From the NCBI GenBank assembly GCA_044222195.1, contig JBGANS010000013.1:1-64000 (forward strand): a DNA stretch of 64,000 bases, in the 5' to 3' direction. This document shows, piece by piece, positions 1 to 10,600 of the stretch (the stretch's first letter is position 1; each line of letters opens with the position of its first letter). The translations under genes and the position numbers were made by a program. Source of the DNA: JAHBXE01 sp044222195 (GTDB taxonomy: Bacteria > Planctomycetota > Phycisphaerae > Phycisphaerales > UBA1924). The notes below the pieces were generated by a model. It did not search any database. It had not been told where the DNA came from and saw only the letters and a program-made list of their open reading frames with translations.

Positions 1-1119
1 GTGAATCACCCGGACCTGACTGACTCCTTGATGTGGCGCAAGTCCACGAACGGCATGCCCGGGGCTGCGTGGTCGCCCCTTGAAACACGGATACTCCCCC
101 AGAATGCGCCGGCGCCTCTTTTCGGCTTCGGCGCCATGCCAGTTGTGCAGCCAAACTCGGCAGGTCAGGATGCGGGCAAGATGATCATGGTGTATGAACA
201 ACCGACCAGCATTAACCACTCGGACATGACAAGGATCGACGTCTGCCGGAATGGGTCACCCGATTTGAGTCAAGAGGTATCTTGGGAGGATGCGATCCGA
301 CTGGACAAGGAATGGGGGCAACAACCAACTGAGTTCCTGATTTACCCTGTTTTCGGCGCCGAGGCGTTCGCTGGTCCGATCACCCTCGGCCAGCCTCCAT
401 CGATTTGCCGCGATCCGGCTGATCCCCGAACGGTCTATGTCGCGTTTATTGGGTCGACGACTCGTTATCCGAATCCCGGCGATCAGAACGTGGACATCTA
501 CATCGCCAAGCTCACCTACTTGTTAACTCAGCAAGCACCGCTGGTCACGGTCCGGCGGATCACCGACCAAATGCTGGGAGATATATCGCCAGGACTGTTC
601 GCTAACGGGAGCGACCAGTTCTTCCCGACCATCACGGTTGACGGCTACGGCGGCGTGAACCTGGCCTACCTGCGGATGCCGCACTCGCCGACGACGGACC
701 CGGAGGTTACTCCTCCCATCGATGTGACGTACGTGCGCATCCCGCAGTTCCCCGTTCCGCCCTCGACCTCGTTGACGACGTACCGTCTAACACCTTTGTA
801 TTCCGCCTTCCCGGCGGCCGCGCCGCGCATCGGCGACTACATCTCAATCGACTCCTCGGGTTGCCTGATCTACGTGGCGTATCCCAAGGTCGAATCGAAC
901 TACACCGACCGGTGCACCACGTACGTGACGCGGATTTCCATTTGCCAGGCGGACATTGACAGCACAGGCATCGTGGACGGTGCGGACGTGCTCGCGTTCG
1001 GCCAGGGGTTCTCTCAGGGCACGCAGGGCACCGACCTCAACGGCGACGGCACGCACAACGGAACCGACGTTGAGTGCTTCCTCAATGCGTTCACGTGCGG
1101 GTGTGCGCAGCAGCCATAG
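1..1119 (+). CDS. Dockerin-anchored hypothetical protein (5' partial)
   Basis: The reading frame is open at the window edge, so the N terminus is probably missing; the GTG at base 1 need not be the start. The visible 372 residues begin with an unrecognised extracellular-type domain rich in Pro, Thr and Tyr. They end in a GC-type dockerin-like tail (about residues 314-372): a first Asp-rich loop (ADIDSTGIVDGAD), a second one (TDLNGDGTHNGTD) and a terminal CGC. Such calcium-loop tails are common on planctomycete secreted proteins. The first loop is degenerate, so calcium binding there is doubtful. No function is assigned to the body of the protein. Confidence 0.75.
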   Translation: MNHPDLTDSLMWRKSTNGMPGAAWSPLETRILPQNAPAPLFGFGAMPVVQPNSAGQDAGKMIMVYEQPTSINHSDMTRIDVCRNGSPDLSQEVSWEDAIRLDKEWGQQPTEFLIYPVFGAEAFAGPITLGQPPSICRDPADPRTVYVAFIGSTTRYPNPGDQNVDIYIAKLTYLLTQQAPLVTVRRITDQMLGDISPGLFANGSDQFFPTITVDGYGGVNLAYLRMPHSPTTDPEVTPPIDVTYVRIPQFPVPPSTSLTTYRLTPLYSAFPAAAPRIGDYISIDSSGCLIYVAYPKVESNYTDRCTTYVTRISICQADIDSTGIVDGADVLAFGQGFSQGTQGTDLNGDGTHNGTDVECFLNAFTCGCAQQP

Positions 1120-1632
1120 GACAGCCCGGCCCGCCGGTGCGCCGTTCGCTGGCACCAAGTCCGGCTGGGGGGGTGGTGGTTTGACACCCCCTACCCCCAC
1201 CCCTAATGTTCCCCCGACATTTTGATACCGTTGCCGGCTTAGGAAAGCACATGCTCACGGCTCTCAAAAATGTTCGGTAAGGCACACTCGCCTGCTCCGG
1301 ATCGACCCGCCCTCCAGGTTTCTGGAGCGGTCGATCACCGGTCGGGTCCGGTGCCCTTGGCCCTCTCACACAGGGCGGGAAAGGGTTCCGGAATGACCTG
1401 ATCGGTGATTCAAGGGTTGCCTTTCCCCTCGACAGAGGTGGAAAGGGTTGAGGGCCACGGGCCGCCGGCGAGGCGCTTGTGGCCTTGTGCGTTTTGGGTC
1501 GTTCGGTTTGGCCGTTGGAGTTCCCCGTTTGAGTCCCCGTCGATGCAGGATCGGACAGAGTCTGACATCTCGACAACTCACGCAGAAAACCCGTTTGCGA
1601 AAAACCCGGTTTGACAATCAGGAGACACGTTC
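1120..1632. other. Gene-free stretch with inverted repeats before nusA
   Basis: I see no convincing gene in these 513 bases. Just after the dockerin gene a G-rich run (1167-1179) faces a C-rich run (1186-1204), which could fold as a U-less terminator. A second inverted repeat lies near 1420-1450 (CTTTCC..CTC..GAG..GGAAAG). The usual upstream neighbour of nusA, rimP, is not here. The nusA promoter must lie in this stretch, but no clear -35/-10 pair stands out. Confidence 0.5.
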
Positions 1633-3000
<1,368 letters not shown>

Positions 3001-3132
3001 GGGTCGTAGATCGCGCACGCGGGCCCGACACGCGTGCGGCGAATCGGAAGTGTCGGGAGGGCCGGATGCGTGATCCGGCAACCGCGCGAGAGCGCGGCGG
3101 ACGTGCGGGATTCTCGGTTTCCGGAGACAGGT

Positions 3133-6024
3133 TTGGCCATCAAGCGAATCCACAACATCGCCAAGGATCTTGGCATCGACTCGAAGGTGATCCTCGCCAA
3201 GTGCCAGGCCGAGGGCATTCCCGAGTCGCTCGTCAAGACCCACATGTCCCCGGTCTCCGCGGGCCTCGAAGCCACGATCAAAGAGTGGTTCAGCGTCGGC
3301 TCGCACACGACGGCGGTCGAGACCGCCGCGCCCGTCGACATTGAAAAGGCCAAGGCGACACGCCCGCGCAAGGCCAAGACCAAGAGCGCGGATGAAGAAT
3401 CAACGCCCCCCGCCGCGGAATCGACGGGGACGGCCGTGGCCGAGCCGCCGGCCGCCGCACCACCGCCGACGCGTCGGGTCATCAAGAAAGCCGAACCGGT
3501 ACACGAACCGATCGTCACACCGCCGGCGCGCATTGTCGCGCCGCCGGTTGAACCGCCGCCCCCGCCGCCCCCGCCGCCCAAGCCCATCGAAGTCGCACCG
3601 GTGGAGCCTGCGCTGGCGCCGTCCGCCAAGGTCGTCACTCCCCCGCCGCCGCCGCCGCCCGAAGCTCCGGCGACCAAGGCTGTTGCCGCACCTCCCAAGC
3701 CAACGCCGCCTCCGCCGCCTCCTCCCGGCCCGAGCGTTTCGCCCGCGCCGATGAACGTGCCCACGCGGCCCAAGGTTGTTTCTCCCGCCGGTCCGAAGCT
3801 TCAAGTTCAAACGCCTGTGCGTCTGTCCGGGCCGAAAGTCGTCCGCGTCGAGGCTCCCGAAGTCATTGCTCCGCCGCGTCCGCGCCGGGCGCCGGGAGCC
3901 GAGAGCAGCGGCATCACGACTTCGCGCGGCCCGCGTGGCGGCGCCGGCGTTCAGTCCCTTGGCACCGGAACGGACGATGACGCCAGCCGCAGCCCGCGCC
4001 GCGGCGGCGCGAATAAGCGTCGCGGCCCGGTGGCCGGCCCGACGGGCGTGCCCGATCGTCGCAAGGGACGCTCCAGCCCGGACACCTGGGTGGGCAACAC
4101 CACGGGCGTCTTCAGCGAGCAGGACCTGATCGAGCGCGAAGCACGCCTGCTCCGCGCCGGCGGGTTCCTCAAGAAGCGCCGCCAGGATCTCAAAAAGCAG
4201 GAAGGCGTCGCCGGCGAGCGCGCTGCGACCCCCGCCGAGGTCGGCGGCAAGGTGCAGATCGCGGCACCGTTCACCATCAAGGACCTCTCCGCCGCGACGG
4301 GCGTCAAGGGCGCCGACATCGTCAAGAAGCTCTTCCTGCAGGGCATCATGGCGACGATCAACTCCGGCATCGAGACCGAAAAGGCCCAGGAGATCATGAT
4401 CGAGTACAACATCGATCTCGAGATCACCGAGGCCAAGACCGCCGAAGAAGCCGTCAGCGCCGAGTTCTCCGGGCGCGAAGCGGTCGATCTGCGCCCACGC
4501 GGGCCCATCGTCACGATTCTCGGCCACGTCGACCACGGCAAGACCTCGCTGCTCGACAAGATCCGCAACACCAACGTGGCGGCTGGCGAGGCCGGCGGCA
4601 TCACGCAGCGCACGAGCGCCTTCCGCGTGAACATCGAGGTTGCGGGCGAGAAAAAGGAAGTCGTCTTCTTCGACACGCCCGGCCACCAGGCGTTCACGTC
4701 CATGCGTTCGCGTGGCGCAAACATCACCGACGTGGTCGTGCTGGTCGTGTCACCGGCGGACGGCGGCGTCATGCCCCAGACCATTGAATCCATCAGCCAC
4801 GCCAAGGCCGCGAAGGTGCCCATCGTGGTGGCCCTCAACAAGATCGACCGCCCCGAGGCGACCGACGGCGCGATTCAGAAGACCCTCGGCCAGCTTGCCG
4901 AGCATGGGCTCAACCCCGTGGAATGGGGCGGCGACACCGAAGTGGTCCGCACCTCCGCGATTTCCGGCAAGGGCATCAAGGAACTCCTCGAAACGCTCGA
5001 CTACCAGGCGCAACTCAAGAGCCTCAAGGCCGACTTCGGCGGGCACGCCCGGGGAACGGTCATCGAGGCCAAGGTCGCCGAGGGCCGCGGCGTAGTCGCG
5101 AACCTCCTGCTCCAGGACGGCAAGCTGGAAGTTGGCGACTTCATCGTCGCCGGGCGCGGTTACGGTCGCGTGCGCGACATTACTGACGATCGCGGGAACA
5201 AGATCAAAACTGCATCCCCGCCCATTCCCGTCCAGGTCTCCGGCATCGACGAGATCCCCGACGCGGGCGACAAGTTCTTCGTCGTTGACTCTCTCAAGAA
5301 GGCCCAGGAAGCCGCCGAGCAGCGGCGCGCCCGGGAGCGCGAATCCCAGCTGGCGCAGCCCAAGGTCACGCTCGACCGCCTCTTCAGCCAGATGGCCGAG
5401 GGCGACACCAAGGAAATCCTGGTCGTGGTCAAGGCCGCCGAGCAGGGCACGGTCGACGTCCTCAAGGGCGAGATCGAAAAGGTCACCACGCCGGAGGTCA
5501 AGGTCCGCGTGTTGCACGCGGCGGTCGGAGGCATTACCGAGAGCGACGTCTTGCTGGCCGACGCCAGCCGCGCCGTCATCATCGGGTTCAACGTCATCGC
5601 CTCCGGCAAGGCCCGGCAGGTGGCCGAGGCCAAGGGCATCCAGATCCGTCCGTACCAGGTCATCTACCACATCACCGACGACCTCAAGAAGGCCGCCGAG
5701 GGCATGCTGGCGCCGGAACTCCGCCAGGAGGTCCTGGGTCACGCCGAGGTCCGCAAGGTGTTCAAGGTCACCAAGGTCGGCGCCATCGCCGGCTGCTACG
5801 TCACCGACGGAATCGTGCAGCGCGACGCCCTTATCCGCGTCACCCGCAACGATGTGGTGGTCGAAAACGACCGCAAGCTCGAACAGCTCAAGCGGTTCAA
5901 GGACGACGCCAAGGACGTCCGCGCCGGCATGGAGTGCGGCATGAAGATCGTCGGCTACGACGACATCAAGGAAGGCGACATCCTCGAGTGTTACAAGAAT
6001 GTTGAGGTGAAGAGAACGCTGTAA
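3133..6024 (+). CDS. infB: Translation initiation factor IF-2
   Basis: GTPase that delivers initiator tRNA to the 30S subunit. I chose the TTG at 3133 because it has a ggagaca ribosome site and gives the canonical IF2_N opening (AIKRIHNIAKDLGIDSK). That makes 963 residues; an in-frame upstream start at 3034 would add a non-conserved leader. A long Pro/Ala-rich linker (about residues 100-250, with runs of up to eight Pro) separates IF2_N from the G domain. The G domain has GHVDHGKTS near 464, DTPGH near 514 and NKID near 570, followed by the beta-barrel and C-terminal domains. nusA ends 132 bases upstream and the two are probably cotranscribed. Confidence 0.97.
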   Translation: MAIKRIHNIAKDLGIDSKVILAKCQAEGIPESLVKTHMSPVSAGLEATIKEWFSVGSHTTAVETAAPVDIEKAKATRPRKAKTKSADEESTPPAAESTGTAVAEPPAAAPPPTRRVIKKAEPVHEPIVTPPARIVAPPVEPPPPPPPPPKPIEVAPVEPALAPSAKVVTPPPPPPPEAPATKAVAAPPKPTPPPPPPPGPSVSPAPMNVPTRPKVVSPAGPKLQVQTPVRLSGPKVVRVEAPEVIAPPRPRRAPGAESSGITTSRGPRGGAGVQSLGTGTDDDASRSPRRGGANKRRGPVAGPTGVPDRRKGRSSPDTWVGNTTGVFSEQDLIEREARLLRAGGFLKKRRQDLKKQEGVAGERAATPAEVGGKVQIAAPFTIKDLSAATGVKGADIVKKLFLQGIMATINSGIETEKAQEIMIEYNIDLEITEAKTAEEAVSAEFSGREAVDLRPRGPIVTILGHVDHGKTSLLDKIRNTNVAAGEAGGITQRTSAFRVNIEVAGEKKEVVFFDTPGHQAFTSMRSRGANITDVVVLVVSPADGGVMPQTIESISHAKAAKVPIVVALNKIDRPEATDGAIQKTLGQLAEHGLNPVEWGGDTEVVRTSAISGKGIKELLETLDYQAQLKSLKADFGGHARGTVIEAKVAEGRGVVANLLLQDGKLEVGDFIVAGRGYGRVRDITDDRGNKIKTASPPIPVQVSGIDEIPDAGDKFFVVDSLKKAQEAAEQRRARERESQLAQPKVTLDRLFSQMAEGDTKEILVVVKAAEQGTVDVLKGEIEKVTTPEVKVRVLHAAVGGITESDVLLADASRAVIIGFNVIASGKARQVAEAKGIQIRPYQVIYHITDDLKKAAEGMLAPELRQEVLGHAEVRKVFKVTKVGAIAGCYVTDGIVQRDALIRVTRNDVVVENDRKLEQLKRFKDDAKDVRAGMECGMKIVGYDDIKEGDILECYKNVEVKRTL

Positions 6025-6028
6025 GAGA

Positions 6029-6153
6029 GTGACGCAGAGACGGAGCAACGCAGTCACGCAGTGAAAGTCCGATCCGCGCCGCACCGACCCCGACCTGCTG
6101 CACTCCGCGTTGTTTCCATCCTGCGTCTCTGTGTCTCTGCGTTACTGCGTCAC
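6029..6153. repeat. Inverted pair of 8-bp tandem-repeat arms between infB and the DUF503 gene
   Basis: The left arm (6029-6060) is four imperfect octamers of the form gtgacgca/gagacgga. The right arm (6122-6153) is four octamers of the form tgcgtctc/tgcgtcac, that is, the complementary orientation. The two arms can fold into a long imperfect hairpin in the mRNA between two genes of one operon, which could act as an attenuator or as a barrier to RNA decay. Related octamers occur in metH (45344-45375) and near 31955-31984. Confidence 0.7.
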
Positions 6154-6160
6154 TGCCCCC

Positions 6161-6559
6161 ATGGTCATCGCTCTCCTCCAGTTCGATCTCCACATCCGCG
6201 GCAGCGAATCCCTCAAGGACAAACGCCGCGTCGTGAACTCCGTCAAGGACCGCCTGCACCGCGAGCACCAGGTCTCAGTCGCCGAAGTCTCCCGGCAGGA
6301 CAACATGGCCATCGCTTCCATGGGCCTGGCCGGAATTGCGACCGACGGCAAACGTGCCGCCGAGGTTCTCGACCACATCACCGAGAAGCTCCGCGGCCTT
6401 CTGGACGCCGAACTCGGCCAGTGCCACCGCAAGATCATCCAGTTCAAGGACCTGCCCGACACCGACGAGGCCGGACCCGACGCGGACGCCATCGCGAGTG
6501 AACTCCTGCGTTACTTTGATTCCTCGGACGCACCACCGGATGAGGAACTCAAACCGTGA
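6161..6559 (+). CDS. DUF503 family protein (YlxP-like)
   Basis: 132 residues, starting with the typical hydrophobic strand MVIALLQFDLHI followed by SLKDKRRVV, which is diagnostic of the DUF503/YlxP family. Members sit between infB and rbfA in many bacteria and are linked to ribosome assembly, though the biochemical role is not settled. The ATG at 6161 is chosen over a longer frame because upstream residues are translated from the octamer repeat. It overlaps rbfA by four bases (GTGA), indicating coupling. Confidence 0.88.
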   Translation: MVIALLQFDLHIRGSESLKDKRRVVNSVKDRLHREHQVSVAEVSRQDNMAIASMGLAGIATDGKRAAEVLDHITEKLRGLLDAELGQCHRKIIQFKDLPDTDEAGPDADAIASELLRYFDSSDAPPDEELKP

Positions 6560-6945
6560 GCCACCGTGTCGAACAGTTTTCCGCGACCCTTCAGACCGCT
6601 CTCCAGGAGTTGATCGCGCGGGGACTGCAGGACCCGCGAATCTCCGGGCTCATCACCGTCACCTCGGTGACGGTCACGCCGGACTTCAAGACGGCGTTCA
6701 TCAACGTCTCCGTCCTGCCCGAGGGAAAGCAGGACCTGACCCTTCACGGCCTGCGCAGTGCCGCCCGGCACCTTCGGCACGTCCTCGGAGATCGGCTGTC
6801 CTCCCGAACGATCCCGGAGCTGGACTTCCGCCTCGACAAGAGCCTCAAGAAGCAGGCCGGGGTATTTGACGCACTGGCCAAGGTCCGCGAGGAGCAGGAA
6901 CGCAAGGGCGTTCCCCCCGTCGAACCACCTGCGTCAGAGTCCTGA
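6556..6945 (+). CDS. rbfA: Ribosome-binding factor A
   Basis: 129 residues with the RbfA KH-type fold: MSHRVEQFSATLQ at the N terminus, a helix-turn leading to DPRISG and the strand TVTSVTVTPDFKTAFINVSV. RbfA binds the 16S rRNA helix 1 region and assists late 30S maturation. The GTG start overlaps the stop of the DUF503 gene by four bases. Position in the nusA-infB-ylxP-rbfA order agrees with the family. Confidence 0.94.
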   Translation: MSHRVEQFSATLQTALQELIARGLQDPRISGLITVTSVTVTPDFKTAFINVSVLPEGKQDLTLHGLRSAARHLRHVLGDRLSSRTIPELDFRLDKSLKKQAGVFDALAKVREEQERKGVPPVEPPASES

Positions 6946-6977
6946 CCTATCCTCTTGTTCCGGAGGCTTGGCCGCGC

Positions 6978-7688
6978 GTGGTGACACCAGATCCGTCAAA
7001 AAAGCTTGTCGCACTGCTGAAGAAGCTGCGCGCCACCTACGGCGAAGCGACGACCGATCCCGCGCTCGAGGGCTGCCCGCCCGAGGCCGATCGCCTGCTG
7101 TGGCAGCTGGTCTTTTCATTCATCGCGTGGGAAGCGTCAACCTCCCGGGCGGTCACGGCCAACAAACGCCTCCACGCCGCCGTGGTGGATTACAACGAGC
7201 TCCGGGTCTGCCTCAACGACGACCTCGTTTCCATGATCGGTGACCGGTACCCCAGGGCCCTCGAACGCTCCACCCGACTTCGAACCGCGCTGAACGACCT
7301 CTACCGGCGCGAACATTCGGTTTCCCTGCACCGCCTGCCGGACATGCCCAAGCGCGAGGCCCGCCAGTTTCTGGATTCACTCGATGGCACGCCGGGCTTT
7401 GTCTCTGCGCGCATGCTGCTGCTCGCCCTCGGCGGACACGCCTTCCCGCTGGATCACAGGATTCATGAAGCCCTCAAGGCGGAGGATGCTGCGCCCGAGG
7501 ACTTCGACGAGGCCGCGGCGTGGCTGGAACGGCAGTTCCGCGTCGGCGAGGCGGCCCCGGCGTACACGCTGATCGAGGCGTGGATGAACGATCGCCCCGC
7601 CCCCAAGGCTCCGGCCCGGTCCAAGAGAAGCACCAAGTCTGTCTCCGTCAAGGCCCCGGCCCGCACGAAGAAAGCATCGAAGTCCTGA
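6978..7688 (+). CDS. HhH-GPD-like protein lacking the catalytic lysine
   Basis: 236 residues. The central segment (GTPGFVSARMLLLALGG, then FPLDHRI) resembles the helix-hairpin-helix and aspartate strand of endonuclease III (LPGVGRKTA...VDTHI). The Asp is present, but the lysine used for beta-lyase chemistry is replaced. No C-terminal four-cysteine iron-sulfur motif exists; instead there is a Lys/Ser/Ala/Pro-rich tail (about 205-236) that could bind nucleic acid. GTG start; a second GTG lies three bases on. It sits 32 bases after rbfA and two bases before the TPR lipoprotein gene. Assignment to the glycosylase superfamily is inference from motif shape only. Confidence 0.5.
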   Translation: MVTPDPSKKLVALLKKLRATYGEATTDPALEGCPPEADRLLWQLVFSFIAWEASTSRAVTANKRLHAAVVDYNELRVCLNDDLVSMIGDRYPRALERSTRLRTALNDLYRREHSVSLHRLPDMPKREARQFLDSLDGTPGFVSARMLLLALGGHAFPLDHRIHEALKAEDAAPEDFDEAAAWLERQFRVGEAAPAYTLIEAWMNDRPAPKAPARSKRSTKSVSVKAPARTKKASKS

Positions 7689-7690
7689 TC

Positions 7691-10600
7691 ATGACCAGCC
7701 GACCGACGGCCCGCCGCTTCCTTGCCTGCGCCGGCGCGTGTGCGCTGTTGGTCCTTGACCTTGGCGGTTGCACGCGCCTCGCCAACGGACCATCGGTACC
7801 GGCAGCGCGGTCAACCGGCGCACTGGCATCGCTTCGACGCGAGGCGGAACGCCAGGAACGCCGCCCCAACGTCGCGCTTGCCACGGCGCCCGTGCCGACC
7901 GGCGTCGAGCCGCTCCTGGGCCAGGTCATCCCCGCCGATGATCCCAAGGCCCATCTTTCACTTGACGCGGTGATCGACCGCATGGCCGGAAACACGCCGA
8001 CGCCGACCGGCGAGGCTCACCCCGGCGCGCTCCGGCGGTACATCGACGGTCGGGCGAAGCTGCTCGAGGGAAACGCCGCGGGCGCGGCCGAGGATCTTCG
8101 CGCTGCGACCGAACTTGATCCCTCGGCATGCGAACCCTGGCGTGAACTCGGCGAAGCCCAGCTCGCCCTCGGGCAGAGGGCCGACGCTGTTCGTTCTTTC
8201 CGCGCGGCCGCCGCGGCGGGTCCATGCGACGCCCGAACGCTCGAGTTTCTTGGCCGATCGGCGATGGAGCGGGGCGATGTTGAGGAGGCGGGGACCTATC
8301 TCGCCCGCGCGTACCTGCGCCATCCGGCCGGGGCCGACCCATCGCTCCCGTCGATCATCGGCGTGAGTCTCGCGCGGGCCCTCGCCGCGCAGGGGTACAC
8401 CGTCGCCGCCGTGGAATCACTCCGGTCTGTGATCAACCGGCCGGCTCAGTTGACGTCGACGACCCGGTACTCAGCGGAGCTCGGCGCGATTTTCCGTCGC
8501 CAGGGCGACCTGTGGCGCGATTCCGGCGATGCGATGTGCAGGCTTGGCCGCTACCAGGAGGCCGTTGAGGCGTACTCCAAGGCCACCGAGCTCCCTTCCC
8601 TTGATCGCACACCGCTCCGCCCGCGGATTGTGTTCGCGCTTGTGCGGAGTGGGCGTCCCGCGAGGGCGGCGCTCAACGTGCTGGATGATATGGCTCAAGC
8701 GCACGGGCGAGTGAGCGAATCGGACCTTGCGGCGCTTCGCTACGTGTCGGACCATGGCGTTGAGTCGGGCGTCCTGTCCGAGGCGCTTGGGTCGCTGCGA
8801 TCGGCCGATCGGCCGCCATCGCCCTCACTTGAACGGGATCTTTCGCTGGCACGGGTCCGGCTGCTCTCGGGAGGCGCCGCCCGCTCGGCCCTGCGTGAAC
8901 ACCTGATCGCTCACCCGACCGATGCGGTCGCGGCCATTGACTGGCTCAACCTCGACCGGTCCGCCGCGGACGCGGCAGCGACGGCCGCATCGCTGATCGC
9001 CGCCCGTCCGGCGGCCGCCAAGCTCGCCGCTGAGGCGTTCCTGCGTTCGCGATTCGGGGCCGAAGCAGTGCCGCCGCCCGGCACATCTCCCTCTTCCATG
9101 CTCTTCTCCGCGTACATCTCCGCCAAGCGTGGAAGGCCGCTGGAAGGGTTCACCACGATTTCGGGGGTGACCACCGGCAACGCTCTGGGCCTCGCGGCGG
9201 CGGCGGCGCAGATCGAAATGGCGATCGACGCCGGTCGTCCAGAAGCAGCCGAGGCCCCCCTTGAGCGTCTCCGGCGCGCCGCCCCTTCCACCGAATCTCG
9301 TCGCTGGCTCGCGCAATGCCTCACGGTGGTCCAGCGCTGGGGCGAGGCCGCCACGATCCTGGAGCCCGTTCTCCAAGCGCCGGGAGTCCACCCGGCCGAC
9401 CGGCTCGACGATCGGCTTCTGGCCGCGGACCTGGCGACCAAGCGGGGCAAGCCCGCGGAAGCCGAGCAGCACCTGACCGCGGCGGCGGCGCTTGATCCAT
9501 TCGATGAACGCCCTCTTTCCCAACTCATGGTGCTCTACAGCACCGAAGGCGCTGCACCGGATGCGTCCAAGCTCAACGCGGTGGTGCGAGATCTTCGCCA
9601 GAACGCTCCGGACAGCCGGACTATCCGCATGCTGCGCGCCCGCGAACTGATGCGCCGCCAGCAGTGGTCGCAGGCCGAGACCGAGTTGCGTTCGATGATC
9701 GACGCCGAGCCCGGGGACCCGGGACCGATGGAGCTTCTCGCGGCCACGTGGGAGGGCCGCGCCAAGGCCTCGGGGGCCAAGTCCGGTACCGGTGCCACAC
9801 CGGCGGACGGCGCATCCTGGCTTCAAGGACACCTGAAACGGCGGCCGCAATCGCCGTTGCTGCTGGCCGGCCTCGCGGCGTTCAAGCTTGTCTCCGGACA
9901 GGGCAGCGAGGCCGAAGCGTCGCTGCGTGAAGCGTTCAACGCCGGCGGCGGCCCAGACGTTTCTCGCACGCTCGAGCGGCTGCTGCGGGATTCGCTGAAT
10001 CGGGCGCCCGAGGCCGATGCGCTCGCTCGCGGGCGCCTCGCGGACCGGCCACGGACCATCGCCGAGACACTCGAGTTCGCGGCCCTGTCGGTGCGCTGGG
10101 AAGAGCCCCTCAACGCCGTTTCAATACTGAGCGGCGGCCTCCCGCCCGACCTGGATCTCTCGTTCGATCAGGCGCTCCAGGCTCTGGCCATCATTGCCCG
10201 CTGCAACCCCGACCTTCGAAAGCCGGGGGCCTCGCGGGCCGCTTCCGACGCCGCCCGCGTCTTCGAACGGTGCCTGACTTCGATCCCTCACTTGACGACG
10301 GAGGTGCACCGCCGCCGTATCGAGACGCTCGCGACGGCGCCGGACACGCGTGTGGACGACCTGCTGAGCGCGGTCACGCTGTGGACGACGCAGTATCCGC
10401 AGGCGGCAGCGACCGCACACATGGCGGTCGTCGGCGCGCTGGTGCAGGCCCAACAGGGGGCCAAGGTCCCGACCTACCTCGGGAGGGCCGTCGCCTCCAG
10501 TCCTGATGACGCCCCGTTGACCGGCCTGTGGTTCCAATCCGTCGCGGAACTCGGGGATGCCCCGGCCGCGAAGGCGATGCTCGACTCGCTTCACCGCGCG

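Noticed and set aside
1500..1632. tRNA-like T-loop (gtttgagtcc) before nusA
   Set aside because: No acceptor stem or anticodon arm can be built around it.
3400..4686. Long minus-strand open frame opposite infB
   Set aside because: It follows from the codon bias of a GC-rich gene; it has low-complexity Arg/Gly/Ala content and no recognisable domain.
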